Positions 12,355 to 25,575 of a DNA stretch of 64,000 nt are shown here, piece after piece. How positions within the stretch are numbered: position 1 is the stretch's first letter; each line of letters begins with the position of its first letter. The notes below the pieces were generated by a model. That model saw nothing but the letters and a program-made list of their open reading frames with translations. It had not been told where the DNA came from and did no database searches. The stretch lies in the NCBI GenBank assembly GCA_932294295.1, contig OW028573.1, forward strand, positions 1,436,001 through 1,500,000, read 5' to 3'. The stretch comes from Alitta virens (Eukaryota > Annelida > Polychaeta > Phyllodocida > Nereididae). The translations under genes were made by a program, and so were the position numbers.

Positions 12355-12358
12355 TTAA

Positions 12359-15300
12359 GGATTGAAGACAAAGTGTACTTTATGTATGAAATGCCTAAAT
12401 TCAGTCAATAGAATCCTTGCAATGTTTTCAATTAATTACACAATTTATTGAAAACATTGCAATGAATTTATTATTTAATTTACAAAATATATTGATGAAA
12501 ATTTGTCCTCTTTATAATTATTGCAACAATATGTGAATTTTTATTGTCTATTTATTATCATCAAATACATGGGTATACAAATAATCCAAGTAGTTATTTT
12601 CGTTATATGAATTTTAATGAAGCATATTTACATCACATTGTGAAATAAAGATGGGAGTATTTGCAAATAATGATGATAATAATAATCATGATATTAATAA
12701 TAATAAATTTGTATTGCGCCAGATCAGATATTTGCATATCTTGGTTTAATCTCTGAGGTTTATATCACATGACATTTATCAAGTTCATTCAGCTGGCTTG
12801 TGCAGCAAATCTAATTTCCAAATACAAGCGAATTCTCGTACGGCCTGCAATTCTTATTGACCACATTTTTATAATGTAAATAAAGTGCTTCCTTCAATAC
12901 GTACATACTTATATTTACATTTTACCAATTTACCCTTCTAATTGCTATAATTCACTTCTATAAGGTGTTGTGGGGGTGAAGAACACTGATTATTTGCTCT
13001 CCCTAAATATTGAAAAAGAAATTATGGCTTAATATTTAATAAAATGACATAAATCCAGTAATTGTAATCAAACACTTCCTGTTTTTAGTTGCATATATTC
13101 ATCATTCTCGTTGTGGTGTAATATTTATAGTATTTTCACAACACACGTTTATAAAAAAAATTTATTTTTTTTCTTTAAAATCATATAATTAAGTTTAATT
13201 AATTCTAGCATATTGTACAAATATTGAATCAGATATTTATACAATCTATGCCAAAATTGGTACTGTGTTCAGCAGTTTAGATATATAATTTTATTGACAA
13301 GGTATTACATTTTTTCAACAATGATAAAGATCATAATTCTTAATGTTAAGCCAACAAACTATACTACATGTTGTAACTATATATTTTTAAAGAAAATTAG
13401 TCCTGGTTGTGAATTTGCAACATACATGAAATTCTCATTCTTTCATTTAAATGACACATATTTTAAATAGTAGAAGCAGGAGCCCAATGAGGGGGGGGGG
13501 GGGGGTCTGATCTTGATTTTATAGCTTGTAAGAGTAGGGTCTAATGCTTGCTGTTAATTTATAATGCAATGGTTATCACGCTGTCCTAAGTCTATATTTG
13601 TATGCATTAGCATAGGTCCGAAAAGTCTGCATGGTCCGCAATTTACCGAACGTACTAAGCGAAGCTTTCTGGGAAAAGCCAGGGAGCGATATTAGAAGTA
13701 TTTGCTGGTAAGCCCACAAACTATATATTCTTTTGAATAAGTCATAGGGGATTTCGGCGAGCCAGCCCAAAGGCTAGCTCGTCACCCAAAGACCTACTTA
13801 TCGTCCTAAAGGACACAATATCCAGCCCAATATGCAATCTCGGCAGATATTGGATATTAGCAGCAACAACCATCTTGGTGAATTATGACTGTTTTAAAAG
13901 AGTTGCCTGTTAACTGGGTAACTACATGTATTATTTTAATTCTTCTATATGACCTGCTAGAAATCGCTATCAAACATATATAATATAATGTACACATTAT
14001 ATTGATTCGATTTTACACTTACTGTTTTAACACAATTTAACTTAACTTTTCTTGCTTATTTTTATTGTATATTCCATGAATTTACATGTGAATGAATAAA
14101 ATGATATATATATATAACTAGATATTTTTTTGCCAAAGTGTTACTGGCACTGCATGGTGCAAAACCATTTCTACGAAAATTCTCAGTCGGAAATCATGTA
14201 TACGTTTATCTTTTTCGCTTTTTCAACTGGTAACACTTGTTTTTCTTTTCATTTACAATGTGATAACTGCACATGCAACAATATGTGCTTACCAGTATCT
14301 GGCATGTTGCATTTAGATGAATTTAAAAAGAGACATGAATTGTGAGTACTTTGCAGGTTAGGGCCACTCCCTCTTCCATGCTGTGATTTAAGGCCAAAAA
14401 TAAGACAGCAAGTGGAGGCTGTTGTTGTGTTTTTGCCGACATACCTGTCGCTGAAATTTCATTCATTTCATTTGCAAACACTCTTTTCACACTCCTATGA
14501 TAATCCCCACTTATTTCACAGTATATTTTCTCTTTTAATTCGGCGTGAAAAGCAGATTTTCCATTACAAAGGTATCCGGTTTTTTATCAACAATCAGTAA
14601 TCAATTTAAATCTGCATTCTGTCTAAGAAATATGTTGATCATGATGTAAAAAGTTTTATTTTTGGTTGGCATTTCGTTGAAAATAAAGTTTAAGTTCAAT
14701 AAGTTCAACTTTTTTATTTATCATATATGACCGAAGATTACAAAAAAATTTGTGTCATATGATTCACATATTTATTTATTTATTTAAAAACATATTTTGA
14801 CTGGAAACATAATCTGTATAACAGTTTTTCATGTGTCCAGTTAAGGTAAAAATTCACAATAAAAACAATGTTTAAAATAACAATTAACAGAAAACATTTT
14901 TGACATGAGTTTAAAAATATTTATATATGACAGGAGATTCTACAAGGCATCTTTCTGATGCCACTCGCGCAGGACCACCTTGAAAATTACATTTGGATTG
15001 TTATGGTGACATATAGATTATTTGAATGTTACAAAATACAACTTTCTTTTAGATTTACATATTGAAAAATTGTGTACCAACATTTATTTATGGGTACAAG
15101 AAACCGTATTTAAGAAATATGTATACGACTAAAAATATATTTTACAAACATAGCAATTTGGAATCACACACTGATTGGTGTGTGAAAATGTTGTCTTTTA
15201 TACTTTTGGATATATTGCTCCGAATTTGTGGATATCTGTACCTTATACTTTGATGGTGTATGAAATGTAAAATTTTGTCTTGAGTAATTTTGATTTTTTT

Positions 15301-15435
15301 ACCCTGAGGGGTTCTGTGATAGTCTGTACAGTAGCTAATCATTTATGTCTCTACTTTGAGTATTATAACTGACTGGTTAAACTCCATTTACCCCCTACCT
15401 ATTTATAGATAATGCTCCCTTTTATACTACCATTA
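12359..15435. other. Gene-free AT-rich stretch
   Basis: No exon with splice sites and protein-like composition was found. The region holds a 15-G tract at 13491-13505, an AAT/AATAAT-rich patch near 12670-12710 and many short homopolymers. The 13.6-13.85 kb part has more balanced composition and a short inverted 'gccagcccaaaggctagc' hairpin, possibly an old element, unclassified. Confidence 0.5.
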
Positions 15436-15465
15436 TACAGTTGCGGTCAAAAACTTGCATACACC
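15436..15465. mobile_element. Solo Tc1/mariner-like terminal repeat
   Basis: TA at 15436-15437 is followed by CAGTTGCGGTCAAAAACTTG, which continues CATACACC. This is typical of Tc1/mariner termini and resembles the end of the 42.7-kb MITE (CAGGGTGCGGCCAAAAAACT). No matching right end or transposase was found downstream, so this is probably a decayed copy. Confidence 0.55.
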
Positions 15466-16350
15466 TGACGAAAACAGATAATTTAACTAAATGCACTTAA
15501 TCTGCCACACAGACCAGTTTAGAAGTATGTTTTGTGGCGTTGTGTTCTAAACCGAGGCCTTCTTCCAGAATTTCGACATCATCGTCCTCTTTCATGAATT
15601 GTGATGGCATCATTTTTTCAAAAATCCACCAGCACAGAAACAACTTCAAAGCAAGTTTTTTTCTCCACCAAGCTTCACCAACTCTTAACACGTACCAATA
15701 ACCCACCCATACAATACTAGATCTCAAAATAACAACTCTTATGTACCAGGATACAAAGGAATTGCCATACACAACTTCTCAGTAGTTGGATCAAAAGAAT
15801 GTCCAGAATAATTTACCCTCAAATGTAAAATTATGTAATAGCAAGCTATCATACAAGAAAAATGTCAAACGATATCTAAGAACACAGGCACCCACGACCA
15901 AACAAGCTGAATTTTTGTATTATTAGCACAAAATTGTACAATGCAGCAGTTCATGCCTTTCACAAATGGACCATGCTGGACACAAGTCTCAGACTTTAGC
16001 ATGCAATCAATGGATAATAATTATACATGTATCTTTATTCTCCGAATAAATCAATCAATCAATCATTGTTGCTGTGTATTACAGTTGAAGCCCTGGCCAA
16101 CTTTGCTCCAAACATGCTGATCATGACTGTTAAAAAACTTAATATCTTTCACATTCGTTCAGCCACTTTTCAGATTTGCTCACACCATATTATTATGCTC
16201 TGGCTGAGCAATTTTCTCTATTTGTTGGATATCTACTTCCGAGTGGTCACTCATTTGACTTCGTGTTTGCCTTTCCTGCCATTGTGAATCAGAGATCAAA
16301 TTTGCAGACATTACGTAGGCTCACAAGCCACCTCATTCTCTCCGTTTATT
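15466..16350. other. Non-coding; possible decayed coding remnant at 16.08-16.39 kb
   Basis: Most of this stretch shows nothing. From 16084, after a 'gctgtgtattacag' acceptor-like site, overlapping frames read plausible stretches (EALANFAPNMLIMTV and, in another frame, LTPYYYALAEQFSLF). No donor, homologue or continuous frame is evident, so I do not call a gene. Short TCAA repeats occur near 16045. Confidence 0.3.
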
Positions 16351-16475
16351 GCCTTCGTATCAATTTGCGAGCTGTCAGAAGATGGTGAAATTTCACATTA
16401 TTGTGTCTGTGTTATTTTAGCGAGACAAGTTTGCATGTGACATTCAAACAGCTATCAATTTGTATTAGCAAAACA
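16351..16475. repeat. Direct repeat, copy 1 (partner 17275-17410)
   Basis: The segment starting 'gccttcgtatcaatttgcg' with 'gctgtcagaagatggtg' recurs at 17275 with few differences. Both continue with matching 'agacaagtttgcatgtgacatt'-type sequence. The copies are about 925 bp apart with a SINE between them. The repeat could be a pair of unclassified elements or a local duplication. Confidence 0.75.
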
Positions 16476-16909
16476 AAGAGAGAGAGAAAAATAATAAGAA
16501 AAATTAACGTTGACCCAAATTATATTTTCTGGTTGACAAAACATTCTTACTTCAAGTAATTAAAACATCTGCACATGCTTTTCCACCCATATTGACAATA
16601 AATTACTTTAGTTACTAGGGAGGTTTGATGGTGGTCTTTTGGAAATGTTGTTACTACAGTATGGTCATTTAGTTTTGGAACCACTGACCGCCCAAAATAA
16701 TTCCACTTTCAACGCTCTAGATCGCTTCAGCCGGACATTAAAAATTTTACGAAATTCTTTCTAATGAGATATTTCAGTTTTAAAAAAGTGACCTGGCAGT
16801 GAGAAGGCGTATTATTTGTGATTTGAACTGCTTACCTGTAGAGACACGTTATGGCAGTTTTCAATAGCTTATTTGTATTGTATATCAGGATTGGTACCTC
16901 AATGACCAG

Positions 16910-17101
16910 GGGGTGGGGGCCTAGCTCAGTGGTAGCGCACTGGGCTTCCAACCACTGGGTCACGGGTTCAATTCCCGGTCATGCCTTTGTTGGATGGCTG
17001 TTTCATCCTTCGTCTCATTGCCATGGTCCCTACCTGTCCTAATTAGCCCATCAGGTGCAGAAATACAGGACATAAAGCCCTAATCCACCACCACCACCAC
17101 C
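16910..17101 (+). mobile_element. SINE family 1, full-length copy with target-site duplication
   Basis: The head is 'gggggcctagctcagtggta', with a B-box 'gggttcaattccc', followed by the shared body and a (CCA)n tail. The flanks share a 14-bp direct repeat, ACCTCAATGACCAG, at 16896-16909 and 17102-17115; the first ACC may belong to the tail. This is one of the best-preserved copies in the window. Confidence 0.94.
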
Positions 17102-17274
17102 ACCTCAATGACCAGACCTGTCAGACGTTTATCAGAATGGTCAGGACATTCAAATATCTAGTAGGTCTATATCATGTTTCTAATTGTAAGATCAACATGT
17201 CTACCAAGATTTTTTTTGTTTCACAAATGTATCAATTTTCTCCCACGCAAGTTTATTTTGGAATATGACATTTT

Positions 17275-17410
17275 GCCTTCATATCAATTTGCGAGCTGTC
17301 GGAAGATGGTGTAATATGTTGACACATGAATGTCACCAGTTTAAAACCTAGAGACATGTTTGCTTGTGACATTTGAATTATTATCAAGTTGTATCAGCGA
17401 AAGACTTTAA
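17275..17410. repeat. Direct repeat, copy 2 (partner 16351-16475)
   Basis: Matches 16351-16475 as described there: 'gccttcatatcaatttgcg' then 'gctgtcggaagatggtg'. Beyond it, the stretch to 17660 ends in a (TATC)n microsatellite (about 17612-17651), which may be the 3' tail of another decayed retroelement. Confidence 0.75.
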
Positions 17411-18039
17411 AATGAAAACTAAATGTGGACTCAAGACAAGGTACATAGTTTATACGGTATTGTGCAAGTCTCTTTCGTGCAATTGTGAATGCATCTATCC
17501 CATTAGGCATTCCAAATCGGGCCAGCGTCGTTTCTATATCGGCCGCCGTCGTTACAACATCGTATTTACATCGCCGACATCGTGCCGACCTTGAAACGAT
17601 TTAGAATGTCTAAAATCTATCTATCAATATCTATCTATCTATCTATCTATCCATGCTAGTTTCCTTAAAAATAAGGGGGGCAGTCATGATTTTGTTAACA
17701 TACACGATGACGAACAAGAATCCAATTTACGATTTAAATTTATTTTATCCAATGTTCATGACAGTATATCATTGTTGCAAATGAATGTGGATCTTATTCC
17801 ACATTTGTCGGCCATGTCTTCCACTTATTTACAGTTAAGTAGAGAATAAACAATGAAAATTCAATCTGAAGTACCATTGGTTTCATAAGGTATGGTTGAC
17901 TCTAGACAGCTGTAGCAACCTATTCCTGGCTAAAGAATATGTTTATACATACATATGCCATGCCTATCATATAAATATGTATGTGCAAAAGACGTGCATC
18001 TTTTCAACAAGAAATATATGACAAATATGAGTAACTCTC

Positions 18040-19130
18040 AACTTTGAGTATGTCAGTAAATGGCTAGACTTAAACAAATTGTCCTTAAATGTCCCTAAAA
18101 ATAAATGTATGTTATTCCACTCACACAATAGAATAGTCCAGCCTCCACACTTAGAAATAAATGGCAAAACCATTGAATATGTGCAAGAATTTGATTTCCT
18201 TGGCATTCTACTTGACAATAATCTAAAATGGCACGCACATCTGAACAAAATATCCAGAAAGATCTCAAAGTCAATAGGGATATTAGGAAAAGTTAAGAAT
18301 TACCTACCTGTAAATACTATGAGAATACTTTACTTTGCTTTGATAAATTCACATATAGATTACGGAATATTATGCTGGGGCCATTGTGCGAACCGTCTAT
18401 TAACCTCACAAAAGAAAGCAATAAGATTAATATCAAAAAGTTAATATAATGCTCACAGTGAACCACTCTTCAAAAAACATAATATATTAACGATTCCTGA
18501 AATCTATAAATTGAAATAATTAAAGTTTTTTTTTTTTTTCAAATTATTCAAAAATACAGTGCCAGTTTATTTCTCTAGCCCCGAGTTCCTCATTCTCCAA
18601 CAAACTACTCATCCATATAATACTATAACTCAGGCATATATCATCCCTAGAATACATCATGTCTTTGCTGAAAAGTGCATACGTCATCAGCTGCCAGGTC
18701 TTCTGAACATTACCCCAACATTTATCCTAGATAAAGTCAATACGCATAGTGAAACTGGTTATACCTCCTACCTAAAATAATACTTAATAAATATGTACAA
18801 TAGTGAATGTTACATAGCCAATTGCTATATCTGTAAAAACTAACATACCAGCAATATACTGTTATGAGCCCAACTCCCCCTTTTGCAGTCTTTGCTTCTC
18901 TCTTTAAGCTCCACCTGTCCAACTTTCCACTTATTATGTAAGGTTTTGAAATTTTTTGTTTTCTTGGCAGTAATCTGAACTTGTAGTTTATGATTTAAAC
19001 AGGGGGTGCTTATGGCAGCGCCTACACTTAGGCAAAATGGACATCGCCTGAGCCAATATTTATATAACAATATGTTATTATATTATTATGATTTTTATGG
19101 CATAAATAAAAAACAATTCTGTCTGTCTGT
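18040..19130 (+). mobile_element. Non-LTR retrotransposon remnant (CR1/jockey-like ORF2 C-terminal half)
   Basis: A frame ending at 18444 reads KWLDLNKLSLNVPKNKCM, then FDFLGILLDNNLKWHAHL and LPVNTMRILYFALINSHIDY. These are the post-catalytic thumb motifs (NKLsLN..K, FLGi.lD..LkW..H) of jockey/CR1 reverse transcriptases. In-frame stops follow, and a further segment to 18780 has the C-terminal tail type of sequence. A poly-pyrimidine run at 18523-18540 interrupts it. It ends near a (TCTG)n tail at about 19118-19131. The catalytic palm is missing, so this is a dead, 5'-truncated copy. Confidence 0.8.
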
Positions 19131-19994
19131 CTAGGTTCACTTTGGCACGCCATTTTTGATGAAACTAACTGTAGTGGCTGACGCTAGGATCGCGAGGGTA
19201 TCAATGTCTTTTTTGATTAACCTGGATCTTTTAATGTTGGCTGATGAAACCCTTCCAGTGCTTGTCTGGCAGGTATATCTGGTGGGAGTCTGAGTATGAA
19301 TTCCTAGAAATGTGCTTCACCTCTCTTTTATGTTGTTATTCCACGATCCGGTTGATGTTGTGTGATATATCCAATTCCCATGTATATAGGATTGCTGGTT
19401 CATGCACAAACAAGAGAGAATTGGTTGAAAAAACTGAACCGCCTTGGCTTGAGGGCGTGATGCAAAGTTTGCTCCATCTTTCAACTAAGTTGCACTGAAG
19501 TCTTGTTACTTTCCATAAGGACCTTAAAATACAACATCTGCAGTTAATAATTTCATCATAATTTCAGCTCAGCAATATGAGATATCAAGTGCTGCTATAA
19601 ACTCAAATAGTCCACTTCCCCAGTGCTATCATTGTATGTGAGATGCATGTACATCAATATGTGATTTCACAAGTGTGGTTTTTTCTTCTTAATCTTCAAA
19701 CGGCTACCAATTACCACCAGATGAAGATATGAAATGCCCAGATATCTCATTTTTCCTTTTGTCCAGGTCTATCTGAAGCCTAACTAAGTTTCAAGCTTTC
19801 CTCCTAAACTGCACAATTCTTATGGGATTATGAGCTATGCCACAGCACAATATTTAGATAGTAATTTGTAGCAATAAAATATATGTCACTTCCAACTCAA
19901 CGTTTATCAGTTATGATTCCAAGGTAAATTAATTAATTTAAAAACTCTAGCTCTGCGCCCTAACTGTAAAGGGGACAGGTCAGTAAAAATCATC
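19131..19994. other. Non-coding, nothing recognised
   Basis: No exon-like frame, tRNA-like head or clear repeat boundary was found in this stretch. Confidence 0.4.
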
Positions 19995-20725
19995 TATGTT
20001 CGTTTCGTACACCATCATCGCATTCCCTTTCAATGTTAAAGTGTTCTCTCGAGATGTATTTGTGTTTCAACATGAGGTATTTGCATTCCCACACGATCTT
20101 ATGGCGATCTTTGGCCATTTTCCCCTTCCCTTGCAATAAATGCATTCCCTCCTGATGATTGCATTCCCTCGTGATAATTACAGTCCCTGGCAAAAACTTT
20201 GCGAGGGAATGCGATCATCACAATGGAACTTTATCCTTGTGAGGAATGTCATCCCAAAGGAGAGGAACATCCTTTCATGATGGAATGTGAAAGATCATGA
20301 GGGAACGCAAAAGATCGCGAAATATTTTCATATTTCTTATTTTCTGTGTCTGCTTAGAGTCTCAATCCATATTATGCACATGTCAGTAAAAATAATATAT
20401 TTTAGCGTTCAATAGCGATCATCGCATGTTCCCTTGTATCACATTCCCTTGCGATCGTATCGTGTTCTATTGCTAACAGTATGTTATCTCGTGAACTGTG
20501 CTTTCCCTCACAATCGTGTTCCCTTGTGAAGTTTAAACAAAGTTATAACAAGGGAACGCAAAACATTGTGTGGGAATGCAACATATCATGAGGGAACGTG
20601 ATCGTGGTGAGGGAATATGTTCTTTTCCCAAGGTTATTTTCGTGGTTGGGGGGGGGGGGGGGGACACCAATTTTTGTAAGAATATATATTTTCACGTGGG
20701 AATGTAATTTTTCACCAGGGTGCGT
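19995..20725. repeat. Foldback array of a 'GCATTCCCTCGTGAT'-type motif
   Basis: Around twenty degenerate copies of a short motif (GCATTCCCTYRYGAT) occur in both orientations. From 20015 to 20190 they run in the TTCCCT orientation, and from 20200 to 20340 as GGGAA(T/C)GC. The pattern then repeats (TTCCCT 20405-20525, GGGAAYGC 20540-20620). The two halves could form long hairpins. A 16-G tract lies at 20648-20663. No coding potential; origin unknown. Confidence 0.7.
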
Positions 20726-23700
20726 GGAAATCGGTCTTTTTTTAATTTCTAATGTGATACTTTATTTTTCCATTAATATGTTGTAGGAATTGTGCCAAAC
20801 TTGGCAATTTTTTTGGTATAAATACTACCCCCCTGCATAGCATGTGCTGCAGGATTGAGCTATTTTAGGCACCCCCCTTTCTAAAATCCTGGATCAGCCT
20901 ATGACTATTTCCCTGGGCTAACGCTTCGGGAAATAGAGGCAACTATCACTCCCTCGAGTCAAATAAAATGTACTAGTAGTGTGAAATGAAATGGCATTAG
21001 TCATGATCTGACATTACCAAATTTGCAGTCATCTCAGGAGTGGCCATGTGCCAGCTTTGGAAACTACCTGATCTATCTTAGAATTTATTGTAAGTTGGCA
21101 TCCATGCCCACGACACTGACCTTTTGAATCAGAACCCATGCTTTGTGTATGACATCAGCCCATACAAATTTTGTTATTTAAGGCATCATGAAAACACTTG
21201 AATTCAGAATGGAAGTTTACAGGCAGGGATTAGTTTTGATACAAAAAAAGGCCTAATAATGACTAGATAATTGACAGATATGTCCACTAATTGTTCATAT
21301 ATATGTCCATGTGTGTCATCAGGCACATGTAAAAGTAATGGCAGACGAACGACTCTTCTGTGCCAGTGTAATTATTTTTATTAGGATTTAAGGAATAAAG
21401 TTAGAAATTAATGGAATTTTATGGTATTGACAAATATAATAATGTATTCAAAATCACTGTGCATTGTATTCCTATAATTGTATAATATTAAAACCTTCAC
21501 CACCTGCAGCTTTATACATATAATTGTTTAACACACCAGTGTCATCATGCACGACTCACCAAACACACTTCTCATTATATAAACCTTAAAGAAGTCTCAT
21601 TTTCCGAAGTTTTCCATTAGCTTCCATTTTAAAGTAGAATAAATGCAATTTACATATAGCACGAAATGTTGGTTTTACTTTCGTGATTACAATAGAATGT
21701 GTAATTTAATTTCAAGTAAAGTAATTTCCCACACATGACCACATGTTCTTTCTTGAGACCACTCCCATATCCGGGGCATCGAATTCTCTGGACGGGTGGG
21801 AGGAATGCATGCCTTGTAAAGAAATTTAGTAATGACGTATCATTTGATGTCAAACATTTTTTAGATAAACATGTATACTGATATGTGATATGAGCGAAAC
21901 TGTTTAACAGAAATCTTCCAAAACAAAAATGTGTAGAAAAAGGTAATTTTCATTGTGAATTTCAGGTGGATTGCATTTATCATCCCCCCCCCCTTCCCAA
22001 AATGTCCCCCCACATTAGGGTGTGGCTGTTCCCCCTCTAATTGAAAACAATTAATTGAGCTTGCCTGCCTTTTTTTTTGGTGACGAGGTTGATCATGAAT
22101 ATTATTTTCACCAAATTGAACAAGATTTAGGTGTAGCAGTTTTGAAAACAAACATATATATGCCTGAACATCTATGACTGCATGTCTGTCTGATAATGCT
22201 TCAATGGTATTTCACAAAATGTTAACTCATGTACCATATGTTCCTGGCCCAGTTGGTGTTTGTCCTTTCAACGTGAGATGACGGATGATTATGACTACCG
22301 GGATAATCAGTGCATATAGACAATCCCTGACACTGTACAACATTAGAATACAATAAATTTGTTCATATTTTAGCTTGGTAATTATAAATCAACATCTTCA
22401 AATGGTATTCTATGATAAGTTGCATAAATATATATTTACACATATATTTTTTATTTATTTATAAATTGCATTTTACAGGTGCCAAGACATGGTTGAAATT
22501 TATTTTCACGATGGCATAACAAATTGTTTAAATTTAAACTGTAACCTGAAAATGCTAATGTTTTCTAAGTAAGTACTAACAGGGCAGCTGTATGCCAAAT
22601 GTCTGATATTAAAAGTGTCGGGGGGGGGGGGGGGGTGTACCTAATGATTTGTTCTGATATGATATGATTATTATTCAGATCAATAAAAACATTGCAGAAA
22701 TGTGATGCAAGGTGTTCATCGAAATTCCTGGGTACTTCCAATGAAAACATGAGAGGTCCGAAGTGGTCTGATATTTTGCAACATCAATAACTGCCTCTAT
22801 GATCTTGTCAACCTGATAAAAAATTGATGGGCTTGCAATCCATATGGCTTTAATATGTCGGGTAATATATGAGAATGTACTATGTATACTAGTATGACTT
22901 CTTTTTTTAAATTTTATTGAAGATGTAGTGAGCAACATCTATAAAAACCTTTAATTTAAGTTTAAGCTTCTTTCCGTTTGACAGAATTTGTTTCTGTTTG
23001 ATAACCTACAACTAGTTGCGATCTTATTGCCTGAATCTGATGGTAAAGAACTTCCCAGCATAAAATACATTGGGTATTTGAATAGTTATTGGTAAATGGA
23101 CATAATTTTGTAAATTTTGAAATTAGTTTTGCTATCTGCGGTGGAAATGCAAGTCTTGGCATTTGCAATTAGAATCTTGAACTAAAGCAATACCTCAAAC
23201 ATGTCTTACCTATCAAAGGATACAAAAAAGCCAATAGGCTGCCCTGGAGTAATGAGATCAATACACAGGCGAAACATTGATTTACGGCTCCACATTATTG
23301 ATACATAAGTACTGTTCAAAACAACTTTCTAATACAATGACAATGTGAGGATTTCTTGAGGGAGGGTTTGTTGGACATCTCATAACAGAATAATTTTGGT
23401 TTAAAGAATAGCTCCACTTAGTGATGTTTTCATATAATCGCTATGTGAAATACGTTGTAAACTTCATTTCAAAACCTTATCAAAATTCCCTGAAACTTCA
23501 CAATTTTACGATATACATAACCTCACATGTAAAAAAAGTTTAGCTGAATCTGACGAAGTAAGGGGACCAGGGTTATTTATTTCAATATCTTCAATTCAAT
23601 TTGTGAAGTCTTAAAAAACTACGGGGGGCAGATGCCTCCCTGTGGGACACCCATATCATCAACATTTTGGTTAAATTATATGGTTTACTTACTGCCACAT

Positions 23701-23891
23701 ACACAAAGCTTTTCATTGCTAAACTTAACTCAATTCCAAGTTGATTCCTAAGCAGTGTAGTTGGTCTAATTTGTACAGAGCACTAGGGTACGTCAAGTAG
23801 TTCAAAATTAACCTGTGTGTATGTAGTTAGTGAAATGGCAGTAACAGCCACCTGTCTAGTCCTTTCATTCCAGTATATATTGCTATTATTT
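20726..23891. other. Gene-free stretch
   Basis: No supported exon. It holds a 10-C run at 21984-21993, a 16-G run at 22620-22635 and AT-rich low-complexity DNA. No transposon ends were identified. Confidence 0.4.
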
Positions 23892-25399
23892 TTAACCCTC
23901 AGCGAACGAAGTTCGAAAACGGTTTTTGTTATCATCAATGTTCGGAGGGCCGGCTAGTGGGCGTAACACTTTCGTTTCCAGAGCAGAACTCTAACACTAA
24001 TGCACTTACCCTAACAAAATTGTGTACTGTTATACTCTATATGGCCTAGTGGTGCTTTTTGATAGTCACATTCACATATGTTAGCTATGTTTTACAAAAC
24101 TTTTTTTTTTTTGGTACGTTTCTGGAGCAGAACTACTACACCTACATGCTTAAAACTTTGTCATATGTCTAAGATAGTGTAGTGGTGCCTATTGGGGGTC
24201 TCATGGCCGTAAATACTATAAGATTTTCAAAATTAAGGGGAAAAAGGGAATATTCCTACTTTTTCAAACCTACATACAAAAGACGATTTTTTTCCTTACA
24301 TGAATTAAATTGTATCAATGACATATCAAAAATTTCACTTTTCAAACTTAATTTTGATATTAATTTCATGCTGATTACATAATAATTTGAAATCAAAAAA
24401 ATAATGCTAAAAATTTTGTTAAATTGTGTTTCCAGAGCAGAACTCTCGCATAAATGCTCTTACACAAACAACATTTTATATGTTATTACTCTATATAGCT
24501 TAGCTGTGCGTTTTTATAATCACATTGACATATCTCAGCTGTGTTTTTAAATATATAGAGAAAAATTAAGAAAAAAAACATAAAACTTTCCGTTTCAGAG
24601 CAAAACTCACACACTACTGCACCTACAAAACTTAATCAGAATATGTCTAAAATAGTGTAGAGATACCTTTTCGGGTTTCCTGACCATTAATGACCGATAA
24701 TTTTATTTAAGAAGGGAAATATAAAAATTTGAACAGGTACTCTTTCAAACCCTCATATCAATGACTCTATGATCCTTACACCAGTAACATTTTGCCAATG
24801 ATATATCTAGATTATAGTACTTTCCCTTTTAAGTTTCTTTTTGACATTTGTTTCATCATTCTTCTTTCTTTTTTTTTCATAATAAATTGTGTTGCTTTCT
24901 CATATTCTCTAGCATCCAATACTTAGCAATGACAGCCGTAAATGTTGTGCAATTCATGATCAAATATTAGATAATTGCATGCACATAGTATTGCCATGCT
25001 CAACCCATTCAACAGTTATAATTAGCAATTTCATAATAATTAGTTGCATAATGATCTATACATTACTTTCACTTGACTCCAATACATATTATTGATTTTG
25101 TTATATACACCTGTAAAGTGTTCAGTTATAAATACTAATTTAAATGCATTGATTTAATGCAAATCAGCAACACAACAATTCAGTAACTGTTGAAGGGAAT
25201 ATGGCAATTGATAATATATAGTTCCTTCAGTTGCCAGCTAAATGTAAACAATGAGCAAGAAATATTTTGGCATTAAAATGGGTGTGGTGCGTATCATTCC
25301 ATATAAAATAAACCTTTAAGATTTGTATTTATTTGTATTTAGACTTTATTTAAATACAGGTAAATACAAACCTTAAAGGTTCATTTGTATGAAATTATA

Positions 25400-25575
25400 T
25401 GGCTCAGAGGTAGCGCTCTGGGCTTCCAACCGCTGGGTCCCGGGTTCGATTCCCGGTCGAGCCTAAGTTGGATGGCTGTTTCATCCTTCGTCTCATTGCC
25501 ATGGTCCCTGCCTGTCCTAATTAGCCCAACTGGTGCAGAAATACGGGACATAAAGCCCTAATCACACACACACAC
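25400..25575 (+). mobile_element. SINE family 1 nested in family F copy A
   Basis: The copy starts within the A-box region ('tggctcagaggtagcgctct'), has the B-box 'gggttcgattccc' and shared body, and ends in a (CA)n tail. It is bounded by a perfect 15-bp target-site duplication TTGTATGAAATTATA at 25385-25399 and 25576-25590. Family F copies B (about 33793-33815) and C (about 39198-39213) have the single uninterrupted site, so the insertion postdates the spread of family F. Confidence 0.96.

Noticed and set aside
16910..16985. Functional tRNA genes at SINE heads (8.1, 16.9, 25.4, 37.4, 44.0 kb)
   Set aside because: A and B boxes are present, but anticodon and acceptor stems do not pair, and all continue into a common SINE body.
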